From a bacterium UBP1_UBA4783 (lineage in GTDB: Bacteria; Krumholzibacteriota; Krumholzibacteriia; Krumholzibacteriales; Krumholzibacteriaceae), in the NCBI GenBank assembly GCA_002403075.1, contig DHHB01000012.1, forward strand, positions 31,148-95,147: 64,000 bases of DNA, written 5' to 3'. Shown one piece after another: positions 8,699 through 16,821 of this stretch; positions within the stretch are counted from its first letter, which is position 1; each line of letters starts with the position of its first letter. The notes beneath the pieces are model-generated. The model searched no databases. It was not told the origin of the DNA and was given only the letters and a program-made list of their open reading frames with translations. A program made the translations under genes and the position numbers.

Positions 8699-9817
8699 GT
8701 GACGGGGTTCGAGCTGAGGGAAGAGATCGATCACGGCGGCCGGAAGTACTTCCTGCAGACGAGCCTGCTTCCCCAGCGGGGGATCGTCCAAAGCTCGTTC
8801 TTCAGGAACGGCGTGCTGTTCGACACGGCGCACGTCTCCGTCGACGGCAAAGCCCCCGCCGAAGATCTGCGCCGCGCGGCCAAGGAAGCGCATCTCGACA
8901 ACAAGCGCCGGTTCCTCATCGTGCTCGGCGTGAGCGAGCGCGTCCGGGCCGCCGACGATCCGAAACCGCACGTGCGCATCGCCCAGGCGCTCGCGAGGCG
9001 CCACCTCTGCGAGGAAGCCGTCCGGGAGGCTCGGAAAGCGGTCGACAAGGGAAACAAGGATTCCCTCCCCTATTTTATCATCGGATCCTGCAGCTTCGAA
9101 TCGGGGGATTTCGACGAGGCGATGAAGGCCGTGCAGGCGGGCCTCGCCATCAACCCCGAATACCCCGATCTGCACAACCTGCTCGGCGCCGTTCACCTCA
9201 AGCAGCGCCGTTGCCGGCAAGCGATCGAATGCTTCAACCGCGCCATCGGGCTCAACCTCTATTACGGCGAGCCGTACTTCAACCTGGCGCGCGCCTTCCT
9301 CCTCAACACGATCGTCAAGGAGGATTACGAGCTCTCGCGCGACATCGAGACCGCTTTCATCGGCAATCTCGACCGCGCGTCGCAGCTCGATCCGTATCTC
9401 GTCGCCGAGCGCGTCGACGAGGCCAAGAGGCTCTTTCGCGAGGGGGATTACGCCCGGGCGTACGAGACGCTCGAGAGCGCCAAGGGCCGCCCGGAGCGGG
9501 GAGGGATCGACGATATCGTGCTCGATCTCTACATGATGCTGCTCTACGACGGCGAGGACCTGCGCGAAGAGGATATCGAGGCGTATCTCGACCGGGTGAG
9601 GGAAATCGTCGACCAGAATCCGACCTTCGCCGACGGGCACAACAGTCTCGGTATTCTGTATACCGCAAAGTGCAAGATATTCATGGACCGGGCGAACAAG
9701 GCCTTCCGGAAAGCCCTTGAAATCAATAGCAATTACCAAAAAGCCCAGAAGAATTTGCGTTTATCCGAGAACGACCGGCAAGGAATATTTATCCTTTTAA
9801 AGGCACTATTGGACTGA
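8699..9817 (+). CDS. TPR-repeat protein
   Basis: The GTG start at 8699 is chosen because AAGGAG lies five bases upstream; ATG codons further up lack a site. 372 residues. The first ~90 residues (ELREEIDHGGRKYFLQTSL, then SVDGKAP) recur in proteins of unknown function; the rest is TPR: ARRHLCEEAVREARKAVDKG, then SFESGDFDEAMKAVQAG, and so on, with a final repeat near the C-terminus. No catalytic motif and no signal peptide, so it is probably a cytosolic scaffold. It lies between parA and two STAS genes. The last ~90 bases are markedly more A+T-rich than the neighbourhood. Confidence 0.8.
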   Translation: MTGFELREEIDHGGRKYFLQTSLLPQRGIVQSSFFRNGVLFDTAHVSVDGKAPAEDLRRAAKEAHLDNKRRFLIVLGVSERVRAADDPKPHVRIAQALARRHLCEEAVREARKAVDKGNKDSLPYFIIGSCSFESGDFDEAMKAVQAGLAINPEYPDLHNLLGAVHLKQRRCRQAIECFNRAIGLNLYYGEPYFNLARAFLLNTIVKEDYELSRDIETAFIGNLDRASQLDPYLVAERVDEAKRLFREGDYARAYETLESAKGRPERGGIDDIVLDLYMMLLYDGEDLREEDIEAYLDRVREIVDQNPTFADGHNSLGILYTAKCKIFMDRANKAFRKALEINSNYQKAQKNLRLSENDRQGIFILLKALLD

Positions 9818-9862
9818 ACCTTGCTATCTTTAACCTGGGCATAGGAGAGGACCGGTCACGTT

Positions 9863-10231
9863 ATGGACAAGCTCGCCATAGACGTAGAATACGTCGATAA
9901 CGTCGTCGTCCTGAAGCTTCGCGGCATCGTCGACTCCGGAACCGCGCAGTTTCTCGAGGATACGTTCAACGAGCTCGTCGCGGCGAGCACGGTCCGCATC
10001 GTCGCCGATCTCGGCGATGTGAACTACATAAGCTCGGCCGGCTGGGGGATATTCGTGGGGGAGATCAAGGGGATACGCCAGCGCGGCGGAGACATCAAGC
10101 TCGCGGCAATGCCTCCCGACGTGAGGGAGGTGTTCGAGCTCCTCGAGTTCAGCACGCTTTTGCGGCCGTACGGGACGCGCGAGGAGGCGATCGCCGCGTT
10201 TACCGCGCATCAGAATACGAAAACGTCATAG
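9863..10231 (+). CDS. STAS-domain anti-sigma factor antagonist
   Basis: 122 residues, essentially one STAS domain. The core reads NYISSAGWGIF, with S58 at the same residue number as the phosphorylated serine of Bacillus SpoIIAA. In the family this serine is phosphorylated by an RsbW/SpoIIAB-type kinase to inactivate the antagonist. The usual preceding aspartate is replaced by serine here and in all STAS domains of this locus. GGAGAGG lies upstream of the ATG. It is the first of two free STAS genes downstream of the giant protein that carries a matching kinase and phosphatase, so it is a likely substrate of that protein. Confidence 0.9.
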   Translation: MDKLAIDVEYVDNVVVLKLRGIVDSGTAQFLEDTFNELVAASTVRIVADLGDVNYISSAGWGIFVGEIKGIRQRGGDIKLAAMPPDVREVFELLEFSTLLRPYGTREEAIAAFTAHQNTKTS

Positions 10232-10253
10232 CGCCGGAAGAAGCGAGGTTGGA

Positions 10254-10691
10254 ATGGAAGGGATCAACGTATCGTTCTCGAAGCCCGAGGATAATCCGGA
10301 CGTGTCGGTGCTGTCCGTTCAAGGGTACGTGGATACCACGACGTCGGCCGAGCTCGAGGAGAGTCTGAAGAGGCTGCTCAAGAAAAACCGATTCAACATC
10401 GTCATCGATCTCGCCGGCGTGAACTATATCTCATCGGCCGGATGGGGCATCTTCATCAGCGAAATCAAATCGATCCGGGAGACCGGCGGCGATCTCAAGC
10501 TCGCCTCGATGGTCGCTGACGTGTACGAGGTGTTCGAGCTCCTCGAGTTTCAAACGATCCTCGAGAGCTACGATACCGTCGCCGAAGCGGTGAAATCGTT
10601 CGGCGCGCCGGGAGGAGACGCCGGATCGGAGAAGCCGGAAAGCCGCGCCGGCGCCAAGGTCGGCAGCACGCACGGACCGAAGACCGACTAG
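10254..10691 (+). CDS. Second STAS-domain anti-sigma factor antagonist
   Basis: 145 residues. STAS core NYISSAGWGIF with candidate phosphoserine S61, followed by the DLKLASM strand and VFELLEF helix shared with its neighbour. A ~30-residue hydrophilic tail (GGDAGSEKPESRAG) is probably disordered. It begins 22 bases after the previous STAS gene and a strong terminator follows, so the two form the operon end. The proteins are clearly paralogues, suggesting a local duplication and possibly different partners. No cognate sigma factor is adjacent; the output target is unknown. Confidence 0.9.
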   Translation: MEGINVSFSKPEDNPDVSVLSVQGYVDTTTSAELEESLKRLLKKNRFNIVIDLAGVNYISSAGWGIFISEIKSIRETGGDLKLASMVADVYEVFELLEFQTILESYDTVAEAVKSFGAPGGDAGSEKPESRAGAKVGSTHGPKTD

Positions 10692-10724
10692 ATCCCGGCT
10701 CGTTTCTTCCCTCGGAGACGGCAC

Positions 10725-10760
10725 GAGCGCCGGCGCCACAGCGCCGGCGCTCTTTCTCTA
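10725..10760 (+). terminator. Rho-independent terminator after the STAS genes
   Basis: A perfect 12-bp stem, GAGCGCCGGCGC / GCGCCGGCGCTC with loop CACA, is followed by the pyrimidine run tttctct. It lies 33 bases after the second STAS stop and separates the signalling operon from the VWA gene. Confidence 0.85.
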
Positions 10761-10823
10761 TGACGCCGCTCCGCTTTCTGATAGCATGAGAACCCGCCGC
10801 CCGGCCCCGAGGGAGAACGAGAT

Positions 10824-12986
10824 ATGGACCTGGATATCGCTCTGCGGTTCACCATCTGGACGACGGCTCTCGCCGTGGGGCTCGTCGTTCTTTCCGTCGC
10901 CGCGTACCGCCGCACGGCCCCGCCTTTGCCCCCCGCGCGGCGCGCGCTGCTCCGGGCTCTTCGCGCCGCGAGCTTCGCGGTCCTCGCTCTCCTCGTCGTC
11001 AATCCGGCGATCGTCATGACGCGTACGGAAACGCGCCGGCCGCTCGTGATCGTGCTTCTCGACCGGTCGCGCAGCATGGAAACGCGCGACGCCGGCGGCC
11101 TTCCGAGGCTCGACGCCGCCCTCGAGGACGCCGAGCGCCTGCGGCGCGAGATCTCGCGGAGACAAGCGGAGGTCGTCGTCCTCCCGTTCGCGGACGCCCT
11201 CGCGCCGGATGCCCTTCAGCCGGGCGGGACGGTGGCGCCCGATCGGGACGGCACCGATATCCGGGGCGCCCTCGACGGCGCGGGGGATCGATACCCCGGC
11301 GCGGTCGCCGCGGTCGTGCTGCTGAGCGACGGCCGGACGACGCGCGGAATGGTCGCGAGCGGGAAAGGCGCGTACGCCCCCGTTTTCGCGGTCGGATACG
11401 GAGACACCGCCCGAAGCGCCGACGTCGCCGTCGAGGAGGTCGTCGCGGATCGCGTCGCCTATCGGGGAACGACGGTTCCCGTGGAGGCGGTCATACGGGC
11501 CGAGGGCTTTCGCGGAAGCGTCGTCGAGGTGCGTCTCATCGAAGATGGAAAACGCGTCGCCGCCGTCGTGCTCGCGGTGCGCCGGGACAGCGAGCTTCTC
11601 GCCGCCGCTTTCGACTACCTTTTCGAGCGCGAGGGGGCGCGCCGTCTCACCGTCGAGGCGATTCCCGGCGGGCCCGAGCGCGACCGCGGCAACAACAGCG
11701 AATCGATCCGTATCGACGTGCGCAAGGAGAGGATTCGCCTGCTCTACGTGGACAATCTCGCGGATTGGAACTCGGCGTTCCTCCGCGATCTCGTCGGGCG
11801 GTCGGAGCGGCTCGAGGGGGAGATCGCGCTCGGGGCCGCCGGACGGGGATTCACCCTCGATCCGGGGGGAGCGCGTTGGACCTTTCCGCGGGCCTCATCC
11901 GGGCTCGCCCGCTACGATCTCGTTATCGTCTCGGACGACGCGCGTCTCTTCGCCGAGAGGGAGAACGTCGAAACGCTCGTTCGATATGTCGAGGAGGGGG
12001 GTAGCGCGCTCTTTCTCGCCGACGAGGGATCGCCGATGGCGCGGGGCGGGGAGTCTTTCGGATTGATCGAGCCCGCCCTTCCCGTCCGGCGTGCGGGAAC
12101 GCCGCGCATCGAGTACGGCGAGCATTTCGTGAAAGTATCGGCCGAGGCGGCCGGGGAGCGGTTCGCCGCGATGCTCGGTTCGGAGCGCGCGCTCGCCGCG
12201 ATGCCGCCGCTTCCCGCCGGCATCGCGGGGGTGGTTCCGAGCGCGGGCGCCGAGACGCCGTTCACCCTCGCGAGCGGTTCGAGCGCGAGGGCGTTCCTCG
12301 CGATCGAACGCCGGGGGAGCGGTCTCACGGCCGCCGTGCTCGGATTCCCCCTGTGGCGATGGAGGCTCGCGGGCGCCGAGGGAGCACGCGTGTACGAATC
12401 CTTTTTCGGCGGACTCGTTCAGTACCTCGCGGAGGGCGCGAAATCGCCCCCGCTCGCCCTCGACGCCGATCGCACGGTGTATCGAAGCGGCGACCGCGTG
12501 CGGCTCACCGCCTCGATCGGGGAGAGGGACGCGCCCGGGACGCTCCGCGGCGAGCTGCGCCGCGCCGGGGACGCGCCGGCGGATGTGGCCGCCACGTTCC
12601 TGTTCGAGCGCGACGCGCGCCGGCGGGGCGTCTATCGCGCGTCGATCGAGGGTCTCCCGCCGGGATCGTACAGCGCCGTCGCGGTCGAAGGGCCGGGGAC
12701 CGCCGTCGCGTCGAGCCCCGTCGCGTTCGCCGTCGAACCGGCTTCTGTGGAGTTACTCGATCTCTCGAGGGACGGCTCGCTCCTCGCTCGAATCGCCGCC
12801 GAGTCGGGCGGCGTCTGCGTCGAGCGCGGCTCGATCGATTCGGTCGTCGCGGCGTTCGATCTCTCGGGCCGGAGCGTGGACCGGCGGAGCGCGCGCGAGC
12901 TGCGCGGAAGCGTGCCCGCCCTGATCGTTCTCGTCGCCCTTCTCGGAGCCGAGTGGATCGCCCGGAAAGCGTGGGGGCTCGTATGA
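10824..12986 (+). CDS. Membrane-anchored von Willebrand factor A-like protein
   Basis: 720 residues. Two N-terminal membrane helices (about 10-28 and 48-65) precede a VWA-like domain with a MIDAS DxSxS motif (DRSRS, D80-S84) and a VVLLSDGRTT strand. A central region, with VRLLYVDN-like and YDLVIVSDD strands, resembles the class-I amidotransferase-like domain often found after VWA in such proteins. A beta-rich region and a C-terminal helix near residue 705 complete it. The architecture matches uncharacterised BatA/VWA membrane proteins of Gram-negative bacteria. AGGGAG lies eight bases before the ATG. The stop overlaps the next start (ATGA), so it is coupled to the thioredoxin-like gene. The ligand is unknown; metal-dependent protein binding in the periplasm is a family-based guess. 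Confidence 0.75.
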   Translation: MDLDIALRFTIWTTALAVGLVVLSVAAYRRTAPPLPPARRALLRALRAASFAVLALLVVNPAIVMTRTETRRPLVIVLLDRSRSMETRDAGGLPRLDAALEDAERLRREISRRQAEVVVLPFADALAPDALQPGGTVAPDRDGTDIRGALDGAGDRYPGAVAAVVLLSDGRTTRGMVASGKGAYAPVFAVGYGDTARSADVAVEEVVADRVAYRGTTVPVEAVIRAEGFRGSVVEVRLIEDGKRVAAVVLAVRRDSELLAAAFDYLFEREGARRLTVEAIPGGPERDRGNNSESIRIDVRKERIRLLYVDNLADWNSAFLRDLVGRSERLEGEIALGAAGRGFTLDPGGARWTFPRASSGLARYDLVIVSDDARLFAERENVETLVRYVEEGGSALFLADEGSPMARGGESFGLIEPALPVRRAGTPRIEYGEHFVKVSAEAAGERFAAMLGSERALAAMPPLPAGIAGVVPSAGAETPFTLASGSSARAFLAIERRGSGLTAAVLGFPLWRWRLAGAEGARVYESFFGGLVQYLAEGAKSPPLALDADRTVYRSGDRVRLTASIGERDAPGTLRGELRRAGDAPADVAATFLFERDARRRGVYRASIEGLPPGSYSAVAVEGPGTAVASSPVAFAVEPASVELLDLSRDGSLLARIAAESGGVCVERGSIDSVVAAFDLSGRSVDRRSARELRGSVPALIVLVALLGAEWIARKAWGLV

Positions 12987-14284
12987 CGGAGCAGTCCGCC
13001 TTCCGCGCGGGACCGGCGCGGCGTCGAGCGCGCGAGATCGTTCTCGCGGCCGTACTCGTCGCGCTGTCGTCGGCTACGGTCTCCGCCGGACGATCGCCGG
13101 ACCGGGCGCGAAAAGGGGATCCCGCGGCGTACGCTCTCTTCAGGAAGATGTACGGAGCGTTGCGGGACGCGAAGACCCTTTCCCTCGAGAGCGAGTTCGT
13201 GTGGGAGACGAACGGCGAGGAGATCGGCCGCTCGTCCTACGAGCTTCGTCTCGGAAGACCGAACCTCGCTCGACTCGAATCGCGCAGCGGCGACGGCTCG
13301 CGGACGGGTATCATCGTCGTCGACGGCCGGGATATGTGGGTATATTGGCCGACCGGCCGGCCCTCTATGCCGGGGATCGATTCGATTCGCGCCCCCGAGG
13401 GCGTGGAAAACACCTTTATCCGGCAGCCCGCTCCCGCCGGATCGCGGTCGATCGGCGGCGAGACGAACACCCTCGGAACGGGGATGTCGGCCCCGATCCT
13501 CGATCCGAGCATCTTTCACGGACTCGCGGATCCCATGGAGCCGTTTCTCGACGAGGTGCGAAGCATCGGGATCTCGACGGTCGACGGCGAAATCTGCGAC
13601 ATCGTCGTCGCCGAATACGACGAGCGCAAACGCAGCCGCGCCTTCTGGATCGCGCGGAGCGACGGTCTCCCGCGGAGGCTTATCGAAACGGTGCGGCTCG
13701 ATCGCGAGATCGTGAAGCGCGAGCACTGGCGGAAGGTTTCGGTGAACGCGGCGATGCCCCGCGATCTCTTTTCGTGGCGGCCGCCCGCCGGCTGGGAGGA
13801 ATACCTTCCGCCCACGCTCCATCGCGGGCTGCTTCCGCCCGGAAGCGTCGCGCCGGATTTCACGGTCGCGCTCCTCGACGGCGCGAGCTTCACGCTATCC
13901 GAGCAGCGGGGCAAAACGGTCTGGCTCTGTTTCTGGCGCCTCGCGTGTCCGCCGTGCCGCGTGGAGCTTCCGCATCTCGAACGGCTGCGCAAACGGCACG
14001 GGAAGAACGGGCTCGTCGTCCTGGGCGTCAACTTCGCCGATGACCGCGGCCCGGCGCTCGAGTATCTGCGCAAGGAGTCGATCGGTTTCGCGAACGCCGT
14101 CGACACCTCCGCCGCCGTGCAGGATCTCTATTACCGCCGCTACCAGACGCTGAAGGGCCACAGCGCCGTTCCTCTCAACTACATCATCGATCCCGAAGGC
14201 CGCGTCGCCGACGCGTGGTACGGATACGAGAAGGGCTCGGGCGCGGGCAACGCCGCGTTGAAACGGCTCGGGGTCATCCGCTGA
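12983..14284 (+). CDS. Exported lipoprotein-carrier-like (DUF2092/LolA-type) protein fused to a TlpA-like thioredoxin domain
   Basis: 433 residues. A signal-like hydrophobic stretch (IVLAAVLVALSSATVSAG) starts the protein. Residues ~45-280 look like the DUF2092/LolA-type fold (FRKMYGALRDAKTLSLES, MWVYWPTGRP). From ~295 it is a TlpA/AhpC-type thioredoxin domain: GSVAPDFTVALLDG, active site ACPPC with C322 and C325, and a late cis-proline loop (AVPLNYIIDPEGR). The CPPC pair suggests a periplasmic disulfide reductant or oxidase. The fusion suggests redox service to a lipid or lipoprotein cargo, which is inference. Start ATG overlaps the stop of the VWA gene. Confidence 0.75.
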   Translation: MTEQSAFRAGPARRRAREIVLAAVLVALSSATVSAGRSPDRARKGDPAAYALFRKMYGALRDAKTLSLESEFVWETNGEEIGRSSYELRLGRPNLARLESRSGDGSRTGIIVVDGRDMWVYWPTGRPSMPGIDSIRAPEGVENTFIRQPAPAGSRSIGGETNTLGTGMSAPILDPSIFHGLADPMEPFLDEVRSIGISTVDGEICDIVVAEYDERKRSRAFWIARSDGLPRRLIETVRLDREIVKREHWRKVSVNAAMPRDLFSWRPPAGWEEYLPPTLHRGLLPPGSVAPDFTVALLDGASFTLSEQRGKTVWLCFWRLACPPCRVELPHLERLRKRHGKNGLVVLGVNFADDRGPALEYLRKESIGFANAVDTSAAVQDLYYRRYQTLKGHSAVPLNYIIDPEGRVADAWYGYEKGSGAGNAALKRLGVIR

Positions 14285-14374
14285 TCCGCGGACATCCGCG
14301 AACATATTTCTCTTGAAAACGCTCGGGCGATCTGCTTGAATCGATCCCGGCTCGTGTGAAGGGTGGTGGTCGTG

Positions 14375-16075
14375 ATGTGGTGGAGCCTTTTTTTATTTCC
14401 CGCCGTTATTCCCCCGTATCCCCTCGACGAAATCCCGGCGACGCGCGAAGCGGCCGGACGGGTGGTCGTCAACGAAGTGTATTACGACCATCCGGGCAGA
14501 GACGACGGATGGGAGTTCGTCGAGCTGTACAACGCCTGCCGCGACACGGTCGATCTCTCGCTCTGGCGCATCGAATCCCTCGACGGCGCCTCGGGAAGGG
14601 CCCGGTGCGTTTGGACGGGGACGGCGCCGGCGCGCATCGGCCCCGGAGAGATCGTCTGCGTCGCCGGCGGGGCGCTCGGTCCGGCGAGCGGATATCTCCT
14701 CGCGGGCGAGCTCGAGAACGGTCCCGACGCGGTCCGTCTCGTGTCGCCGGCTGGGATCGAGGACCTTCTCGGGTACGGCCCGCTCGCTCTCGAGGGGCTC
14801 TTCGAGGGAGGCCCCGCGCCGGACGTTCCGGCGGGGGCGAGCCTCGCGCGGAAGCCGGATGGAGCGGACCGCGATCGCAACGACGCCGATTTCACCGCGG
14901 CGACGCCGACGCCGGGTCGCAGGAATTTCTTCGAGCGCGACGTCGCGCTTTCGCACGCGCCGCCGGACGAGCTTCCCTGCCCCGGCGCTCCGTTCGCCTT
15001 CAAGCTGAAATTCGCGAACGCGGGGCTCGAGCGGTTCGAAGACGCCGTGCGCGTGCGGGTCGTCGTCGAAAGCGGGCTCGCGGCCGATTCGGCGGCGGCG
15101 CGTAAGGAGCTTCGTCTCGACCCGGGCGCGCACGACTCGATCGCGGTTACGGCGCGCGCTCCCTTCGCCGATCGGTTCGCCGTGCGGTCGTTCGTGGAAG
15201 GAGCTCCCGACGATTGGGCGGGCGACGATTCGCTTCGCTTCGAGCTTCGAACCTCGCCCGGCGACGTCGTCGTGAACGAGATCATGTACCGTCCCGGCGC
15301 CGGCGAGTGCGAGTGGGTCGAGATCGTCTGCGCCGGAGGCGCCTCCCGCGATCTCGCCGGCTGGACGATAGCCGACGCCACGGGATCGCGCCGCCTCATT
15401 TCGCGGGAACCGCTCGTCCTCGCGCCGTTCGGGTATCTCATCCTCGCGCGCGATTCGTCGGCCTTCGCCGCGAGGTACCCGCGCTGCGCCGCTCCCGTCC
15501 GAACCCCCGCCGGCGGATGGCCCTCGCTCAACGACACCGGGCGCGACGGCGTCGCCGACAGGGTTTCGCTCCACGACGACTCGGGCGCTCTCGTCGAGTC
15601 GGTCGCCTATCGCGACCTTCTCGGCGCGGAGCGCGGACGGAGCATCGAGCGCCTGTCGGAGACGGCGTGCAGCTCTCTTCCGGGAGGCGTCTGGCACCGC
15701 TCGGCCGCGCGCGACGGGGCGACCCCCGGCGCCGAGAATTCGACTCGCTCGAGCGCCTCGCCGAAAGGGACGCGTCCCTCGCTCGCCCCGAATCCGTTTT
15801 CGCCCGCGCGCCACGGCTCCGTGTCGATATCGGGCGTTCTCGCCGGTGGCGAGGTCGGATTCCGCGTGCGGATATTCAGCTTGGCCGGGATCGAGCTGCG
15901 GCGCCTCTTCGCCGAGACGGGCGGCGCGAGGACCTTTTCCTGCAGGTGGGACGGAGCGGACGACGGCGGAGCCGTTCTCCCGTCGGGCTTGTACGTGTGT
16001 CTCGTCGAGTACATCGGAGCGGGAGGTGGGGTGTGCAGAAGGGAAAAGCTCTGTGTCGTCGTGGCCGCCGGCTGA
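14375..16075 (+). CDS. Secreted protein with two lamin-tail domains and a C-terminal FlgD-like domain
   Basis: About 566 residues. ATG 14375 is chosen, 12 bases from GAAGG; GTG codons at 14363-14372 are in-frame alternatives. A short hydrophobic leader (LFLFPAVIPPY) suggests export. Two lamin-tail domains (LTD) are visible: the first at VVVNEVYYDHPG with WEFVELYN, the second at VVVNEIMYRPG with CEWVEIVCAG, each followed by a DLSLWRI or DLAGWTI strand. The end has a degenerate FlgD-like sorting fold: APNPFSPARHG, FRVRIFSLAG, WDGADDGG, PSGLYVCLVEY. Bacterial LTD proteins are usually surface or matrix components; no enzymatic motif is seen. Its stop overlaps the next start by one base. Confidence 0.75.
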   Translation: MWWSLFLFPAVIPPYPLDEIPATREAAGRVVVNEVYYDHPGRDDGWEFVELYNACRDTVDLSLWRIESLDGASGRARCVWTGTAPARIGPGEIVCVAGGALGPASGYLLAGELENGPDAVRLVSPAGIEDLLGYGPLALEGLFEGGPAPDVPAGASLARKPDGADRDRNDADFTAATPTPGRRNFFERDVALSHAPPDELPCPGAPFAFKLKFANAGLERFEDAVRVRVVVESGLAADSAAARKELRLDPGAHDSIAVTARAPFADRFAVRSFVEGAPDDWAGDDSLRFELRTSPGDVVVNEIMYRPGAGECEWVEIVCAGGASRDLAGWTIADATGSRRLISREPLVLAPFGYLILARDSSAFAARYPRCAAPVRTPAGGWPSLNDTGRDGVADRVSLHDDSGALVESVAYRDLLGAERGRSIERLSETACSSLPGGVWHRSAARDGATPGAENSTRSSASPKGTRPSLAPNPFSPARHGSVSISGVLAGGEVGFRVRIFSLAGIELRRLFAETGGARTFSCRWDGADDGGAVLPSGLYVCLVEYIGAGGGVCRREKLCVVVAAG

Positions 16076-16821
16076 TGCGATCGTGCGCGATCGCGGCCTC
16101 TTGCGCGCTGGGCGCGGCCGCCGGAGGCGCGGCCGGCGAGGCGCCGTTCAGCCGAATCTTCGGTCCGCTCGCCGTGACGGCGGCCGATACGGCGGGCGTC
16201 GCCTGCGTGAGCCTGTCGCTCGCGAACCCCCACTCGATCGACGGGCTCGTCTCGTCGCTCGCCGAGGCGGAGGCCGACGCCGGCGCCGCGGTGGCCTGCG
16301 TGCGCTATTTCCGGCTTTCCCACGCCCTCTACACCGAGGACCGGCTCTTCTGCGCGATCGCGTTCGGGACCCCCGTTACGGGCGTCATGATCGGCGGCGA
16401 GTCCGGTTTCCTGCGGCAAAGCGCGAAGGGATATCGAGGCGAGCGATCGTTTCCTGCGCGCGTCGTCGCCGTGTGGCGTCGCGCCCGCTCGGCGTCGATA
16501 CGGCTCGCCGTGCCGGTGATCGAGAGCGGGGCGGCGTCGCCTGCCGGGAGCGCATGGTCGTGCGACGTCTCATGTGGAGCCGTCGGTCTCGGCGTCGCCG
16601 TCTTTTCGCCGGACGGTCTCTCGACGGATCGCCGGCTCGAGGCGGCGGCCGCTCTCGGAGAGCGAACGACCGTCGGGGCGTCCTACGCCTGGCGTTCGGG
16701 CGAGCTTTCGACCCGCGTCCGCTTCGAAATCCGGCGCTGCATCTTCGGATTCGAATGGAGCGTTCACCCGCTGCTCGGCGTGAGCGCTTCGGCGGGCGCC
16801 GGGAGGAGGTGGGTCTGGTGA
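16075..16821 (+). CDS. Exported protein of unknown function
   Basis: 248 residues. The N-terminus is a plausible signal peptide (CAIAASCALGAAAGGAAGEA). The mature part shows alternating hydrophobic strands (VACVSLSLANP, ASIRLAVPVIESG, CGAVGLGVAVFSP, TVGASYAWRSGEL) like a small outer-membrane barrel, ending in RRWVW with aromatic and charged residues typical of barrel termini. The opening LSLANPHSIDGL resembles the N-terminal plug region of PorV/UPF0164 proteins only weakly. I cannot assign a family. It starts on the lamin-tail gene's stop and shares GTGA with the next gene, so the three are probably made together. Confidence 0.6.
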   Translation: MRSCAIAASCALGAAAGGAAGEAPFSRIFGPLAVTAADTAGVACVSLSLANPHSIDGLVSSLAEAEADAGAAVACVRYFRLSHALYTEDRLFCAIAFGTPVTGVMIGGESGFLRQSAKGYRGERSFPARVVAVWRRARSASIRLAVPVIESGAASPAGSAWSCDVSCGAVGLGVAVFSPDGLSTDRRLEAAAALGERTTVGASYAWRSGELSTRVRFEIRRCIFGFEWSVHPLLGVSASAGAGRRWVW

